Under the pieces are notes generated by a model. That model was not told the DNA's origin. It saw nothing but the letters and a program-made list of their open reading frames with translations, and did no database searches. A stretch of DNA of 64,000 bases, from contig CP109468.1 of assembly GCA_036227345.1 (NCBI GenBank), positions 4,650,001 to 4,714,000 on the forward strand, read 5' to 3'. Shown piece by piece: positions 54,344 to 62,351 of this stretch. Position numbers and translations under genes: made by a program. Each line of letters starts with the position of its first letter. Position 1 is the stretch's first letter. Source of the stretch: Streptomyces sp. NBC_01463. GTDB taxonomy: Bacteria > Actinomycetota > Actinomycetes > Streptomycetales > Streptomycetaceae.

Positions 54344-54904
54344 CTAGAAGCGGCGGAACAGACCGCGGCGGCGGTGGGCGACAGGGCGGGACAGCGAGTT
54401 CGCGAGCCGCCCCACCATGTCATCGCTCGTCACGTCCCGGGCCATGCGGGGGATGAGGGAGGCGCCGAATTCGGCCATGCGTTCGTCATGGGTGTCGTAC
54501 TGGGCGCGGGCCTGCACCGCGTCGGGGTTCCGCAGCGCGTCGGGGCCGACCACCCGGGCGATCAGCGAGGTGTCGAAGACGGGCAGCAGCCGCCGCAGCT
54601 GCTCCGCGTCCAGCGAGGTGCCGTGGTCGAACCACTCGTGGCAGAGCTCGTGGAGGATGACGTGCTGGGTCTGGTACGCGGTGGGGCGGCGGCGGAAGAG
54701 GACGAAGCTGGTGCCGCCGGCCTTCAGCCGCAGCCCGCAGGCGGTGCCGGCGCCGACCAGCCGGTCGGGCATCTCGTGCAGCACGATGGTGCGGCCGCGG
54801 GCCGCCTCCATGTTCGCCACCAGACCCTCGACGGTGAAGGGGGAGGGGAGGGGGAGACCGGTCAGACCGGCCTCGCACTCCTTCCGCAGGGCGCGCAGGG
54901 ACAC
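54344..54904 (-). CDS. ImmA/IrrE-type metallopeptidase-like protein
   Basis: 186 residues from GTG 54904. The zinc-peptidase motif HELCHEWFDHG is at residues 85-95 (HExxH). The N-terminal part (ARGRTIVLHEMPDRLVGAGTACGLRL) is typical of the ImmA/IrrE fold. Relatives cleave a repressor when a signal arrives. The XRE gene lies 4 bp upstream on the same strand, so that protein is the likely partner or substrate. Such proteins are sometimes labelled toxin components. Confidence 0.87.
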   Translation of the reverse strand: MSLRALRKECEAGLTGLPLPSPFTVEGLVANMEAARGRTIVLHEMPDRLVGAGTACGLRLKAGGTSFVLFRRRPTAYQTQHVILHELCHEWFDHGTSLDAEQLRRLLPVFDTSLIARVVGPDALRNPDAVQARAQYDTHDERMAEFGASLIPRMARDVTSDDMVGRLANSLSRPVAHRRRGLFRRF

Positions 54905-54908
54905 GGCG

Positions 54909-55355
54909 CTAGCTCCGTGGTCCGCCGTCGGCGGGCGGCTGCCGGTCCTTCGCGTCCTGGAGCAGGGCGAGCGCGAACCGCAGCAGCTCCGGCGGCAGTC
55001 CGTCCTCGTCCAGTCCCCGCCCGGCCAGCCCGCTGATCTCACCGGTGCGCCGCTTCGCCAGGAACTGCAGTCCGGCGACGACGTCGTCGACGACCTCGGA
55101 CTCCTCCTTGAAGAAGCGCCAGTCCACCCCGAAGCCGAGGCCGAGCGCCTTGAGGATCTCCTCGGACGGCTGGGTCACCTTGCCGGCGAGGATGTTGGAG
55201 AAGTAGCTGTGGGAGAGGGACCCGCCGCGCTCCTTGACCAGGTCGGCGAAGACCCGGCCCGAGATCTTGCGGCCGGGGAAGGTCTTCTCGACCATGTACT
55301 CCACCTTCTGCCGCAACGTCCGCAGCTCCGGCGCGCGCTCTTCGCCGCTGTCCAT
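54909..55355 (-). CDS. XRE-family regulator, partner of ImmA-like protein
   Basis: 148 residues from ATG 55355. The HTH region (about 13-85) reads LRQKVEYMVEKTFPG ... LSHSYFSNILAGKVTQPSEEILKALGLGFGV, the Streptomyces XRE type in which the helix-turn-helix is followed by an FFKEESEVV extension. It heads a four-gene minus-strand cassette: XRE, ImmA-like, MAB_1171c-like, PAP2-like. It probably represses the cassette until cleaved or released. Confidence 0.88.
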   Translation of the reverse strand: MDSGEERAPELRTLRQKVEYMVEKTFPGRKISGRVFADLVKERGGSLSHSYFSNILAGKVTQPSEEILKALGLGFGVDWRFFKEESEVVDDVVAGLQFLAKRRTGEISGLAGRGLDEDGLPPELLRFALALLQDAKDRQPPADGGPRS

Positions 55356-55992
55356 CGGACCCCCACGTTCACGTCCACCGCCCGGGCCGCCGTCCGGTTT
55401 CCGCGCGGTGATCGATTCGGTCAACGGGCTCGTACTGTAACCAACGCGCCGGAGGCGGCCGCGGTCCGGGAGCGCCGGCGGGGTTCCGTAAGGGGATGAA
55501 GTGGAACATCCTTCTCCGGTGTCCGGATCGGGCTTGCGCAAACACTCTACGTCACTGTTAACTCGAAAAAACATGGGCAGGGGACCACGAGGGGAGCCCC
55601 TTGCCCATGAAGTCGGCTGCGCGAAGCCGCCCGGTGTCCGGGGTCCGGTGCGCACAGGGGTGTAGCCCTTCACGACGGGGGATGCGTGAAGGGCTACACC
55701 TGCATTATGGCCCCCTGGTCAGGCAGTCATCAACTGACCGGCCGGTCAGTGTTCTTGGCCGCCGCCGTCAGGGCTGCCTCCCGGCTGCCGTCGCGGCGGC
55801 CGAACCGGTCGGTCCGCGCAGGGGCCGGGCCAGGTCAGGGGCGGGCCCGGAGGAGTGCCGGGGGCCGGTGCGGACCAGATTATTTCCCCCGTCCGGCCCG
55901 GGAAATCTGTCGCGGCTATGCTAGACCCGATGGCTCGCACAATGAGAGTTTCTCTTTCGGTCAACGAAGTCAGCGATACGCGGCAGGTGCAC
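55356..55992. other. 637-bp intergenic region with two strong stem-loops
   Basis: The region divides the XRE cassette from the MerR-like gene. It is locally AT-rich (about 55530-55575, with AACTCGAAAAAACATG). It holds hairpin 1 (55572-55609; CATGGGCAGGGG with CCCCTTGCCCATG, one bulge) and hairpin 2 (55659-55700; perfect 16-bp stem GGTGTAGCCCTTCACG, 10-nt loop). A -10-like TATGCT for the MerR-like gene is at 55917-55922. No coding frame in it has Streptomyces-like codon use. A small RNA ending in hairpin 2 is possible but unproven. Confidence 0.6.
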
Positions 55993-56340
55993 ATGCCCCC
56001 CGAGACCCCTCCGCAGTCCACCGACCGTCTCGATGACGACGACTTCCCCGCCTACACCATGGGCCGCGCCGCGGAGATGATCGGCGCCACGCCCGGTTTC
56101 CTCCGCGCGATCGGTGAGGCCCGGCTGATCACACCCCTGCGGTCGGAGGGCGGTCACCGCCGCTACTCCCGCTACCAGCTGCGCATCGCCGCCCGCGCCC
56201 GCGAACTCGTCGACGGGGGAACCCCGATCGACGCGGCCTGCCGCATCGTGATCCTGGAGGACCAGCTCGAAGAGGCGCTCCGGCTGAACGAGGAACTGCG
56301 CCGGCCCCGCGCGGGCTCCGGCGGCCAGGCCGGCGCCTGA
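55993..56340 (+). CDS. MerR-like helix-turn-helix regulator
   Basis: 115 residues from ATG 55993. In-frame ATGs upstream (55918, 55930) are less likely because codons between them and 55993 have much lower GC at third positions than the gene. The single HTH is TMGRAAEMIGATPGFLRAIGEARLITPLRSEGGHRRYSRYQLRIA-like (winged helix of MerR), followed by a short helix rich in Glu/Leu. It lacks a ligand domain. A cold-shock gene follows on the same strand, a neighbourhood I recognise from other Streptomyces. Confidence 0.87.
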   Translation: MPPETPPQSTDRLDDDDFPAYTMGRAAEMIGATPGFLRAIGEARLITPLRSEGGHRRYSRYQLRIAARARELVDGGTPIDAACRIVILEDQLEEALRLNEELRRPRAGSGGQAGA

Positions 56341-56731
56341 GCGTCCGGGGCGGCCGCCCGGCGGGACGCCGGAGCGGGGCCCGCGGCGACCGGCGGAGTG
56401 TCCGGGGCCGCCGCCGGCCCGGCGGCGCGGTGGCGCAGCCCGCGCATATCTATAGCCGCAGCGACAGAATTTGATGCAATGTGCGGTGAAGGTTTATGAC
56501 GCGGCGGGCGGAGTGAAATTACTTGCCGCGCCCGCTCGCATTCATTGTGCTACTGTGGATCTCAGTTGCAGTTGTGGTTCCCAAAGACTCCAAGTGCTCT
56601 CCCCGGCTAAATGGGCCGGTGGGTGCGCTTTTGTATTTTCCGGTTCATTATCCGGATGGGGTAATCATCGCGGCGACGCGGGGCTCGCACAGTGCGAGTC
56701 CCACGGGCTCTGCCCCAGAAGGAGATAAAAC
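56341..56731 (+). promoter_or_regulatory. promoter and long structured leader of the cold-shock gene
   Basis: 391 bp without a gene. A -10-like TACTGT at 56551-56556 would give a leader of about 170 nt, similar in length to the E. coli cspA leader. The leader is AT-richer than its surroundings (TTTTGTATTTTCCGGTTC), has CTCGCA-CAG-TGCGAG (hairpin, 56684-56698) and ends with AGAAGGAG before the ATG. Cold-dependent refolding is a reasonable inference from size and neighbour. Confidence 0.6.
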
Positions 56732-56935
56732 ATGGCTACTGGCACCGTCAAGTGGTTCAACGCGGAAAAGGGCTTCGGCTTCATCGAGCAGGACGGCGGC
56801 GGCGCTGACGTCTTCGCCCACTACTCGAACATCGCCGCCAGCGGCTTCCGTGAGCTGCAGGAGGGCCAGAAGGTGAACTTCGACGTCACGCAGGGCCAGA
56901 AGGGCCCGCAGGCGGAGAACATCACCCCCGCGTGA
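56732..56935 (+). CDS. cold-shock protein (CspA family)
   Basis: 67 residues, the normal length of a single cold-shock domain. RNP1 is KGFGFIEQ and RNP2 is DVFAHYS; the start [14 protein letters not shown] is typical. It binds single-stranded RNA and DNA and melts secondary structure as an RNA chaperone. It has a strong AGAAGGAG ribosome-binding site and a perfect terminator hairpin behind it. A DEAD-box helicase gene follows, a functional partner in RNA remodelling. Confidence 0.97.
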   Translation: MATGTVKWFNAEKGFGFIEQDGGGADVFAHYSNIAASGFRELQEGQKVNFDVTQGQKGPQAENITPA

Positions 56936-56977
56936 ATCTGATGGCACCGGCGCGCAAGCGCTGAGATGTGCATCCAC

Positions 56978-57012
56978 AGCTGGGGCCCGCACCTTGGGTG
57001 CGGGCCCCAGCT
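56978..57012 (+). terminator. terminator behind cold-shock gene
   Basis: Perfect 16-bp stem AGCTGGGGCCCGCACC / GGTGCGGGCCCCAGCT with loop TTG. Confidence 0.88.
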
Positions 57013-57361
57013 CGTTGCTTTTCCAGGGTCCGCCCCCGTGCACGCCGTGCCGGCACCACCGCCACGAGCCGCCGGGGAAGCGCACAGGACCCCTGACTTT
57101 CCACCGTGCGGCGGACGATCCGCCATGGCTCCCGGACCACCGGTCCGCCGGAGCCCCGTGACGTGACCTGCAGGCCCGCATTCCCGGCCGGTGTGTTCCG
57201 TCATTGCGAAGCGCCGGACCCGGTTCTGCCGGGCCCGTATCGGCTCAAGACCGGCTGCCGGGCTTCGTTCACGTATGCCAACGGCCCGTTCTTGCGATTC
57301 TTGTGCCGCTCGTCGCCGCAATGAATTCCTCGATACGCGCCATATCGAGGAAGGGTTCCGT
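57013..57361 (+). promoter_or_regulatory. leader of the DEAD-box helicase gene with SD-sequestering hairpin
   Basis: No conventional gene. A hairpin TTCCTCGATA / TATCGAGGAA (57326-57335, 57343-57352; 7-nt loop) traps the helicase's ribosome-binding site, GAGGAAGGG (57348-57356). A GGTCCGCCGGAGCCCCGTG hairpin (57142-57160) is shared with 3071-3089. CCGGACCCGGTTCTGCCGGGCCCG around 57215 may form another stem. Confidence 0.6.
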
Positions 57362-57365
57362 ATGA
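57321..57365 (+). CDS. 14-codon upstream ORF overlapping the helicase start
   Basis: ATG 57321 opens MNSSIRAISRKGSV and stops at TGA 57363-57365, which overlaps the helicase ATG (ATGA). The ORF runs straight through the hairpin that covers the helicase ribosome-binding site, so ribosomes translating it would open that hairpin. It has no clear ribosome-binding site of its own and low GC at third positions, so translation is uncertain. Confidence 0.45.
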   Translation: MNSSIRAISRKGSV

Positions 57366-58957
57366 ACCGCGACCGCACACCCCGCTCGAACGACCGATTC
57401 ACCCGCACCTCCCGCACCGGCGGCGGCTCCGCCACCGGTGGCTCGCGGGCAGGCGGCGGCTTCCGCTCGCAGGCCCCGGGCCGTCAGGGCGGCGGACAGG
57501 GACGCTTCGGCGCCCCGGCGCAGCGCTCCGGCGGCTACGGCCGCCGTCCCGCCGCGAAGCAGGGCGAGTTCGCCCTGCCGAAGACCATCACGCCGGGCCT
57601 GCCCGCCGTCGAGGCCTTCGCCGATCTGGAGATGCCCGCGGCCCTGCTGTCGGCGCTCGCCACCCAGGGCGTCACCGTGCCCTTCCCGATCCAGGCGGCC
57701 ACGCTGCCGAACTCGCTCGCCGGCCGTGACGTGCTCGGCCGCGGCCGCACCGGCTCCGGCAAGACGCTCGCCTTCGGGCTCGCCCTGCTGTCCCGGATCG
57801 AGGGACGGCGCGCCGAGGCCCGCCGCCCGCTGGCCCTGGTCCTCGTCCCCACCCGGGAACTGGCCCAGCAGGTCACCGACGCCCTCACCCCTTACGCCCG
57901 TTCGCTCAAGCTGCGGATGGCCACGGTCGTCGGCGGCATGTCGATCGGCCGGCAGTCCGCGGCGCTGCGCGGCGGCTCCGAGGTCGTCGTCGCCACCCCC
58001 GGCCGGCTCAAGGACCTGATCGAGCGCGGCGACTGCGCCCTGGACCGGGTCTCGATCACCGTCCTGGACGAGGCCGACCAGATGGCCGACATGGGCTTCA
58101 TGCCGCAGGTCACCGAGCTGCTCGACCAGGTGCAGCCGGAGGGCCAGCGGATGCTGTTCTCGGCCACCCTGGACCGCAACGTCGACCTGCTGGTCCGCCG
58201 CTATCTGCACGACCCGGTCGTCCACTCGGTCGACCCGGCCGCCGGTGCGGTGACGACGATGGAGCACCACGTGCTCTACGTCCGCGGCGCCGACAAGTAC
58301 GCCACCACGACGGAGATCGCCGCCCGCGACGGCCGGGTGATCATGTTCCTCGACACCAAGCACGCCGTGGACAAGCTCACCGACCACCTGCTCAGCAGCG
58401 GTGTCAGGGCGGCGGCGCTGCACGGCGGCAAGTCCCAGCCGCAGCGCACCCGCACCCTGACCCGGTTCAAGACCGGGCACGTCACCGTGCTGGTCGCCAC
58501 CAACGTCGCGGCGCGCGGCATCCACGTCGACAACCTCGACCTGGTCGTCAACGTCGACCCGCCGAGCGACCACAAGGACTACCTGCACCGCGGCGGCCGC
58601 ACCGCCCGGGCCGGCGAGTCCGGCAGCGTCGTCACCCTGGTGCTGCCCAACCAGCGCCGCGAGATGACGCGCCTGATGGCCGACGCCGGGATCACCCCGC
58701 AGATCGCCGAGGTCCGCTCCGGCGAGGCCGAGCTGAGCCGGATCACCGGCGCGCAGGCGCCCTCCGGTGTGCCCGTCACCATCACCTCGCCCGCGTCCGA
58801 GCGTCCCAAGGGCGGTTCCTCGTCCCGCGGCCGGCGCAGCCGTCCGGCGCAGGCCCGCCGCACGTCGTCGGCGTCGTCGTCCTCGGCGCCCTCCGCTTCC
58901 TCCCAGCCGAGGGGCGGCGGCGCTCAGCGTCGCTCCTCCGGCAATCGCGCCGCCTGA
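57362..58957 (+). CDS. DEAD-box RNA helicase
   Basis: 531 residues from ATG 57362. An N-terminal Arg/Gly/Ser-rich tract (about 10-60) precedes the two RecA-like domains. Motif I is GRTGSGKT (near 128-135), motif II is VLDEADQM (near 233-240, D-E-A-D), motif III is SAT (near 266), and motif VI is HRGGRTARAG. The C-terminal tail is again Ser/Arg/Gln rich. It unwinds RNA; its place behind a cold-shock gene suggests cold-adapted RNA remodelling or ribosome assembly, as for CsdA/RhlE-type enzymes. Confidence 0.95.
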   Translation: MNRDRTPRSNDRFTRTSRTGGGSATGGSRAGGGFRSQAPGRQGGGQGRFGAPAQRSGGYGRRPAAKQGEFALPKTITPGLPAVEAFADLEMPAALLSALATQGVTVPFPIQAATLPNSLAGRDVLGRGRTGSGKTLAFGLALLSRIEGRRAEARRPLALVLVPTRELAQQVTDALTPYARSLKLRMATVVGGMSIGRQSAALRGGSEVVVATPGRLKDLIERGDCALDRVSITVLDEADQMADMGFMPQVTELLDQVQPEGQRMLFSATLDRNVDLLVRRYLHDPVVHSVDPAAGAVTTMEHHVLYVRGADKYATTTEIAARDGRVIMFLDTKHAVDKLTDHLLSSGVRAAALHGGKSQPQRTRTLTRFKTGHVTVLVATNVAARGIHVDNLDLVVNVDPPSDHKDYLHRGGRTARAGESGSVVTLVLPNQRREMTRLMADAGITPQIAEVRSGEAELSRITGAQAPSGVPVTITSPASERPKGGSSSRGRRSRPAQARRTSSASSSSAPSASSQPRGGGAQRRSSGNRAA

Positions 58958-59010
58958 CCGACATCCGCGTTCCCGCCCGGTTCCGCTCCCCGACCCCGTG
59001 GAGGCACACA

Positions 59011-59322
59011 ATGCGCTGCGTCATCGCCCGTTTCCCCTTCGACCTGTTCAAGCACGAGGTCGAGGATTCGATGAAGGGCATCAAGCCCGAACCCGTCACC
59101 GGAGAATCGGTGATCATCAGCCGCCGTGTGTACCCGGTCAAGCAGGTGGGTGAAGTGATCACCCGGCAGGACCGCCGCGACTTCTCCGCCGGTGAGGTGA
59201 CCAGGGCGCTCTCGCGCCTCGGCTTCACCTGCCGCTCCGTCCCGGCCCCGGCCGCGCCCGTGGAGCTGAGCCCCCTGGAGGCGGCATCGGCCGCACTGGG
59301 GACGCCCGGCCAGGACGCCTGA
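59011..59322 (+). CDS. conserved protein of unknown function behind DEAD-box helicase
   Basis: 103 residues from ATG 59011 with GTGGAGG upstream. It begins MRCVIARFPFDLFKHEVEDSMKGIKPEPVTGESVIISRRVYPVKQVG and ends in an Ala/Pro-rich tail. There is no membrane segment or known motif. The 53-bp gap to the helicase gene suggests co-transcription. It is a recurring neighbour of this helicase in Streptomyces, so an accessory role is possible, but nothing in the sequence defines it. Confidence 0.8.
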   Translation: MRCVIARFPFDLFKHEVEDSMKGIKPEPVTGESVIISRRVYPVKQVGEVITRQDRRDFSAGEVTRALSRLGFTCRSVPAPAAPVELSPLEAASAALGTPGQDA

Positions 59323-59346
59323 CCCGTCAGCGCAGAGCCGCACGGC

Positions 59347-59380
59347 AAGGCCCGGTCTCCCTTCGGGGAGGCCGGGCCTT
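59347..59380 (+). terminator. terminator behind helicase operon
   Basis: Stem AAGGCCCGGTCTCC / GGAGGCCGGGCCTT with one T-G wobble and a short C/T/G loop, 24 bp behind the stop codon. Confidence 0.82.
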
Positions 59381-59429
59381 CGGCGTACGGGCCCGGGTCC
59401 GCCCGGCGGGACCGGGGCGGGGCGGCTCC

Positions 59430-59804
59430 TCAGGCCCAGAGCGCCTCGGCGAGCCCGACGCCCACGAACACCGCGCCGAGCCCCGCGACGACGCTCGCCA
59501 CCACGTTGGCCGCCGCGTGGAACCGGGCCCCGTCCTCGGCCAGCCGCAGCGTCTCGTAACTGAAGGTCGAGTACGTGGTCAGCGCCCCGCACAGGCCCGT
59601 GCCGAGCAGCAGCTGGACGTGCGAGGACGCGGCGCCTGCCGCCACCGCGCCGGTCAGCAGGCCCAGCACCAGGCAGCCGCTGACGTTCACCGTGAAGGTC
59701 CCCCACGGGAAGGCGGTGCCGTGCCGGGCCTGCACCGCGCGGTCGGTCAGATACCGCAGCGGGGCGCCGACCGACGCGCCGATGATCACCAGCAGCCAGT
59801 TCAC
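59430..59804 (-). CDS. crcB: fluoride ion channel CrcB/Fluc, subunit 1
   Basis: 124 residues from GTG 59804; four membrane helices. Fluc marks: GASVGAPLRYLTDR at the N-terminus, FTVNVSGCLVLG with the conserved Asn, and GALTTYSTFSYE with the central T-x-S-T and Phe residues. It exports toxic fluoride. A second crcB gene lies 58 bp upstream on the same strand, so the pair probably forms a heterodimer of opposite topologies. Confidence 0.94.
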   Translation of the reverse strand: MNWLLVIIGASVGAPLRYLTDRAVQARHGTAFPWGTFTVNVSGCLVLGLLTGAVAAGAASSHVQLLLGTGLCGALTTYSTFSYETLRLAEDGARFHAAANVVASVVAGLGAVFVGVGLAEALWA

Positions 59805-59862
59805 CGGCGCTCCCGCGGTACGCGGCCGCCCGGCCGCGGGTCCGGTCCGGTCGTCGGCGCTG

Positions 59863-60279
59863 TCATGCCTGCCTCCACGCCAGTGCGCGGCGGGTCAGCC
59901 ACACCGCGCTCCACACCGCCGCGAGGGCCGCGAGCAGTGTCAGTCCCAGATAGGCCAGGCCGGTGCGGGCCCGGCCGCCGTCGACGAGGCGCTCGATGTC
60001 CACGGCGTAGGTCGAGAACGTGGTGAACCCGCCGAGCACGCCGGTGCCGAAGAACGGCCGCACCAGCCGGTGGGCGGACCACGCCTCGCTGATCACCACC
60101 ATGAACACACCGATGACCGCGCAGCCGACGACGTTCACCACCAGGGTCGTCCAGGGGAATCCGCCGGTCGCGGTGGGCCACAGGAGCGATGCCCCGTAGC
60201 GGGCACAGGCTCCCGTCGCGCCGCCCAGCGCGACGACCGCGACGACGGCGGTCTGCGGGTTGCGGGGTTTCGTGGACAC
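59863..60279 (-). CDS. crcB: fluoride ion channel CrcB/Fluc, subunit 2
   Basis: 138 residues from GTG 60279 with AGGAG upstream; four helices. Fluc marks: [28 protein letters not shown] and [12 protein letters not shown]. It heads the two-gene crcB operon. I looked for a fluoride riboswitch in front of it and could not identify its conserved core with confidence. Confidence 0.94.
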   Translation of the reverse strand: MSTKPRNPQTAVVAVVALGGATGACARYGASLLWPTATGGFPWTTLVVNVVGCAVIGVFMVVISEAWSAHRLVRPFFGTGVLGGFTTFSTYAVDIERLVDGGRARTGLAYLGLTLLAALAAVWSAVWLTRRALAWRQA

Positions 60280-60494
60280 ACGTCTCCTACCTGCCGGGGC
60301 GCCCGCAGGACGCGGGCGCGCGCTCGTGCGCAAGTAGGGACCGTTGGCGGCGCTCCGGCCGCGGTTCGGGTACGGCGGGCCCCACCGCCGTGCGGCGACC
60401 GTCACCGGTCCCCGCTCCGTCCAGGCTAGCGCCCGGGCCCGGGGAGCGGGTAACGGGATCCCGCCCGGCCCGGCCCGGTCGGAGCGAAAGGCTC

Positions 60495-60500
60495 TAGGGT
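60495..60500 (+). promoter_or_regulatory. -10 element of a leaderless transcript
   Basis: TAGGGT, a common Streptomyces -10, ends 6 nt before the GTG at 60507. No ribosome-binding site can fit, so the transcript probably starts at the start codon. Confidence 0.55.
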
Positions 60501-60506
60501 TGCCGG

Positions 60507-62162
60507 GTGTATGCCAGCGGGGAGTTGCGGAGAGCTGTAGAGGGCACGGCACGGGGGCGCATTCCGAGGCAGCGGGCACCGGAGGCCCGTGCGTCCTGGT
60601 GGCGGCGGCAGCGGGTGCCGCTCACGGCGGTGGCCGTCGTGGTCCCGCTCTATGCCGTGTGGGCGGCGGTCCTGGCCACCGGCGGCGGTGACCTCGCCGC
60701 GCAGCTGGCCTGGTCGGGCTTCACGGCGCGCCATCCGGGCGCCGCGTACAACCTCTCCTGGTACGGCGGGATGCACACCGCCAACTACAGCGTCTTCTCC
60801 TCGTACCTGATGGCCTTCCTCGGCGTCCGGACGGTGTCCGTGGCGGCCGGGATCGCGGCCACCTGGCTCATGGCCCTGCTCTTCGTCCGCAAGGGCGTGC
60901 CGCACGCCGTCTGGCCCGCGGTCCTCGCGGCGCTCGCGCTGTGGTGCAACGTCGCGTCGGGGCGTACGACGTTCGCCCTCGGGGTCGCCGTCGGGCTCGT
61001 CGCGCTCCTGTACGCCCACCGCCCCTGGACCGCGCTGGTGGCGGGGGCGCTGGCGACGATGGCCAGTCCGGTGGCGGGGCTGTTCCTCGTGGTGGCGGGT
61101 GCGGCGTACCTCCTGGACCGGCAGTGGCGGAAGGGGGCCGTGCTGGTGCTGCCGTTCTTCGTCGTCGTGGGCGCCACCACGCTGTTGTTCCCCTTCCACG
61201 GCGAGCAGCCCATGGCGCGCGGCCGACTGTGGATGCCGCTCCTCGTCTGCGCCGCCCTGGCGGCCGCCGCCCCCTCGGCGCGGCAGTGGCGCGTCCAGCG
61301 GTACGGCGCCGTGGTGTACGCCGTCGGGGTCGTCCTCACGTATTTCATCGCGTCCCCGATCGGTACGAACGTCGAGCGGCTGCTCGGTCTCGTCGCCGTG
61401 CCGGTGCTGCTCGCGGCGGTCCTCGTCCTCGTCCGGGAGAAGGCGTGGAAGCGCGCGGCCGTGCTGACCGTCGTCCTCGCCCTGTCCGCCAGCTGGCTCG
61501 TCGACAAGACCATGGACGACCTCCGGGTCTCCGGCGAGGTGCCGGCGTGGGCGTCCCGTACCGGAGGCGTCGTCGGTGAACTGCACCGGCTGGGCGCCCA
61601 GCTCGGCCGGGTGGAGGTCGTGCCCGCCCGCAACCACCGGGAGGCGACGGTGCTCTCCCCGTACGTGAACATGGCGCGCGGCTGGAACCGCCAGCTGGAC
61701 GTCGAACGCGGGCGGCTCTTCTACGACGGGACGCTGTCGCCCGCCGAGTACCGGGCCTGGCTGGACCGTTGGGCGGTGGGCTATGTGGTGCTGCACCACG
61801 GGCAGCCGGACGGTCCCGCCGAGGCGGAGGCGGCTCTCGTCAGGTCCGGGCTGCCGTGGCTGCGGAAGGTGTGGCAGGACGGCGGCTGGACGATCTACCG
61901 CGTGCGGAACGCGACGCCGATGGTGCCCGCCCCGGCCCAGGTGGTCCGCAGCAGCGATGCCGAGCTGGTGGTGCGGATACCGGCGGCGGGCTCGGTGACC
62001 ATCCGGCTCGCCCATTCGCCCTGGCTGCGGGTGCGCGGCGTCGGCGGTGCCGGCGGCGGCTGTCTGCGGCCGGACGGCGAGTGGACGAAGCTGACCGTGC
62101 CGGCGGGCGGGACCTACCGGCTGGACTCGGCGTACCGGATGCCGCGCCACCGGGGCTGCTGA
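60507..62162 (+). CDS. multi-spanning integral membrane protein, GT-C/mannosyltransferase-like in layout
   Basis: 551 residues from GTG 60507. After a basic N-terminus come about nine to ten hydrophobic helices (about 38-345), then a soluble extracytoplasmic C-terminal domain of about 190 residues ([29 protein letters not shown]). The helix bundle plus outer domain resembles GT-C glycosyltransferases, but I do not see a clear D-x-D-type catalytic loop. A polyprenol-phosphate mannose synthase gene follows 190 bp later, which would supply the donor for such an enzyme; the link is an inference. Confidence 0.75.
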   Translation: MYASGELRRAVEGTARGRIPRQRAPEARASWWRRQRVPLTAVAVVVPLYAVWAAVLATGGGDLAAQLAWSGFTARHPGAAYNLSWYGGMHTANYSVFSSYLMAFLGVRTVSVAAGIAATWLMALLFVRKGVPHAVWPAVLAALALWCNVASGRTTFALGVAVGLVALLYAHRPWTALVAGALATMASPVAGLFLVVAGAAYLLDRQWRKGAVLVLPFFVVVGATTLLFPFHGEQPMARGRLWMPLLVCAALAAAAPSARQWRVQRYGAVVYAVGVVLTYFIASPIGTNVERLLGLVAVPVLLAAVLVLVREKAWKRAAVLTVVLALSASWLVDKTMDDLRVSGEVPAWASRTGGVVGELHRLGAQLGRVEVVPARNHREATVLSPYVNMARGWNRQLDVERGRLFYDGTLSPAEYRAWLDRWAVGYVVLHHGQPDGPAEAEAALVRSGLPWLRKVWQDGGWTIYRVRNATPMVPAPAQVVRSSDAELVVRIPAAGSVTIRLAHSPWLRVRGVGGAGGGCLRPDGEWTKLTVPAGGTYRLDSAYRMPRHRGC

Positions 62163-62351
62163 CCGGTCGGGACGTTCAACTCGCCTTTCCGCGGGCCCGT
62201 TTGGTGCGTGAGAAGCGGGAGGTGACCGGCTCTCGCGGCACGGCCCCGTGCGGATTCCGGGGTGCCCGTGATCGCCGATCCCGGGTGTTGGGCTCGCGCG
62301 GCCGTCCGCGTGGACCGCCGTTCACGCGGGCCCGGAGGACCGACGCGAGGA

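Noticed and set aside
55918..55992. Longer form of the MerR-like protein starting at 55918 or 55930
   Set aside because: Third-position GC in this stretch is far below that of the gene, and a -10-like TATGCT overlaps 55918, so it is more likely promoter and leader.
60280..60430. Fluoride riboswitch expected before the crcB operon
   Set aside because: I could not find the conserved crcB-motif core on the minus strand; the region is only generally GC-rich.
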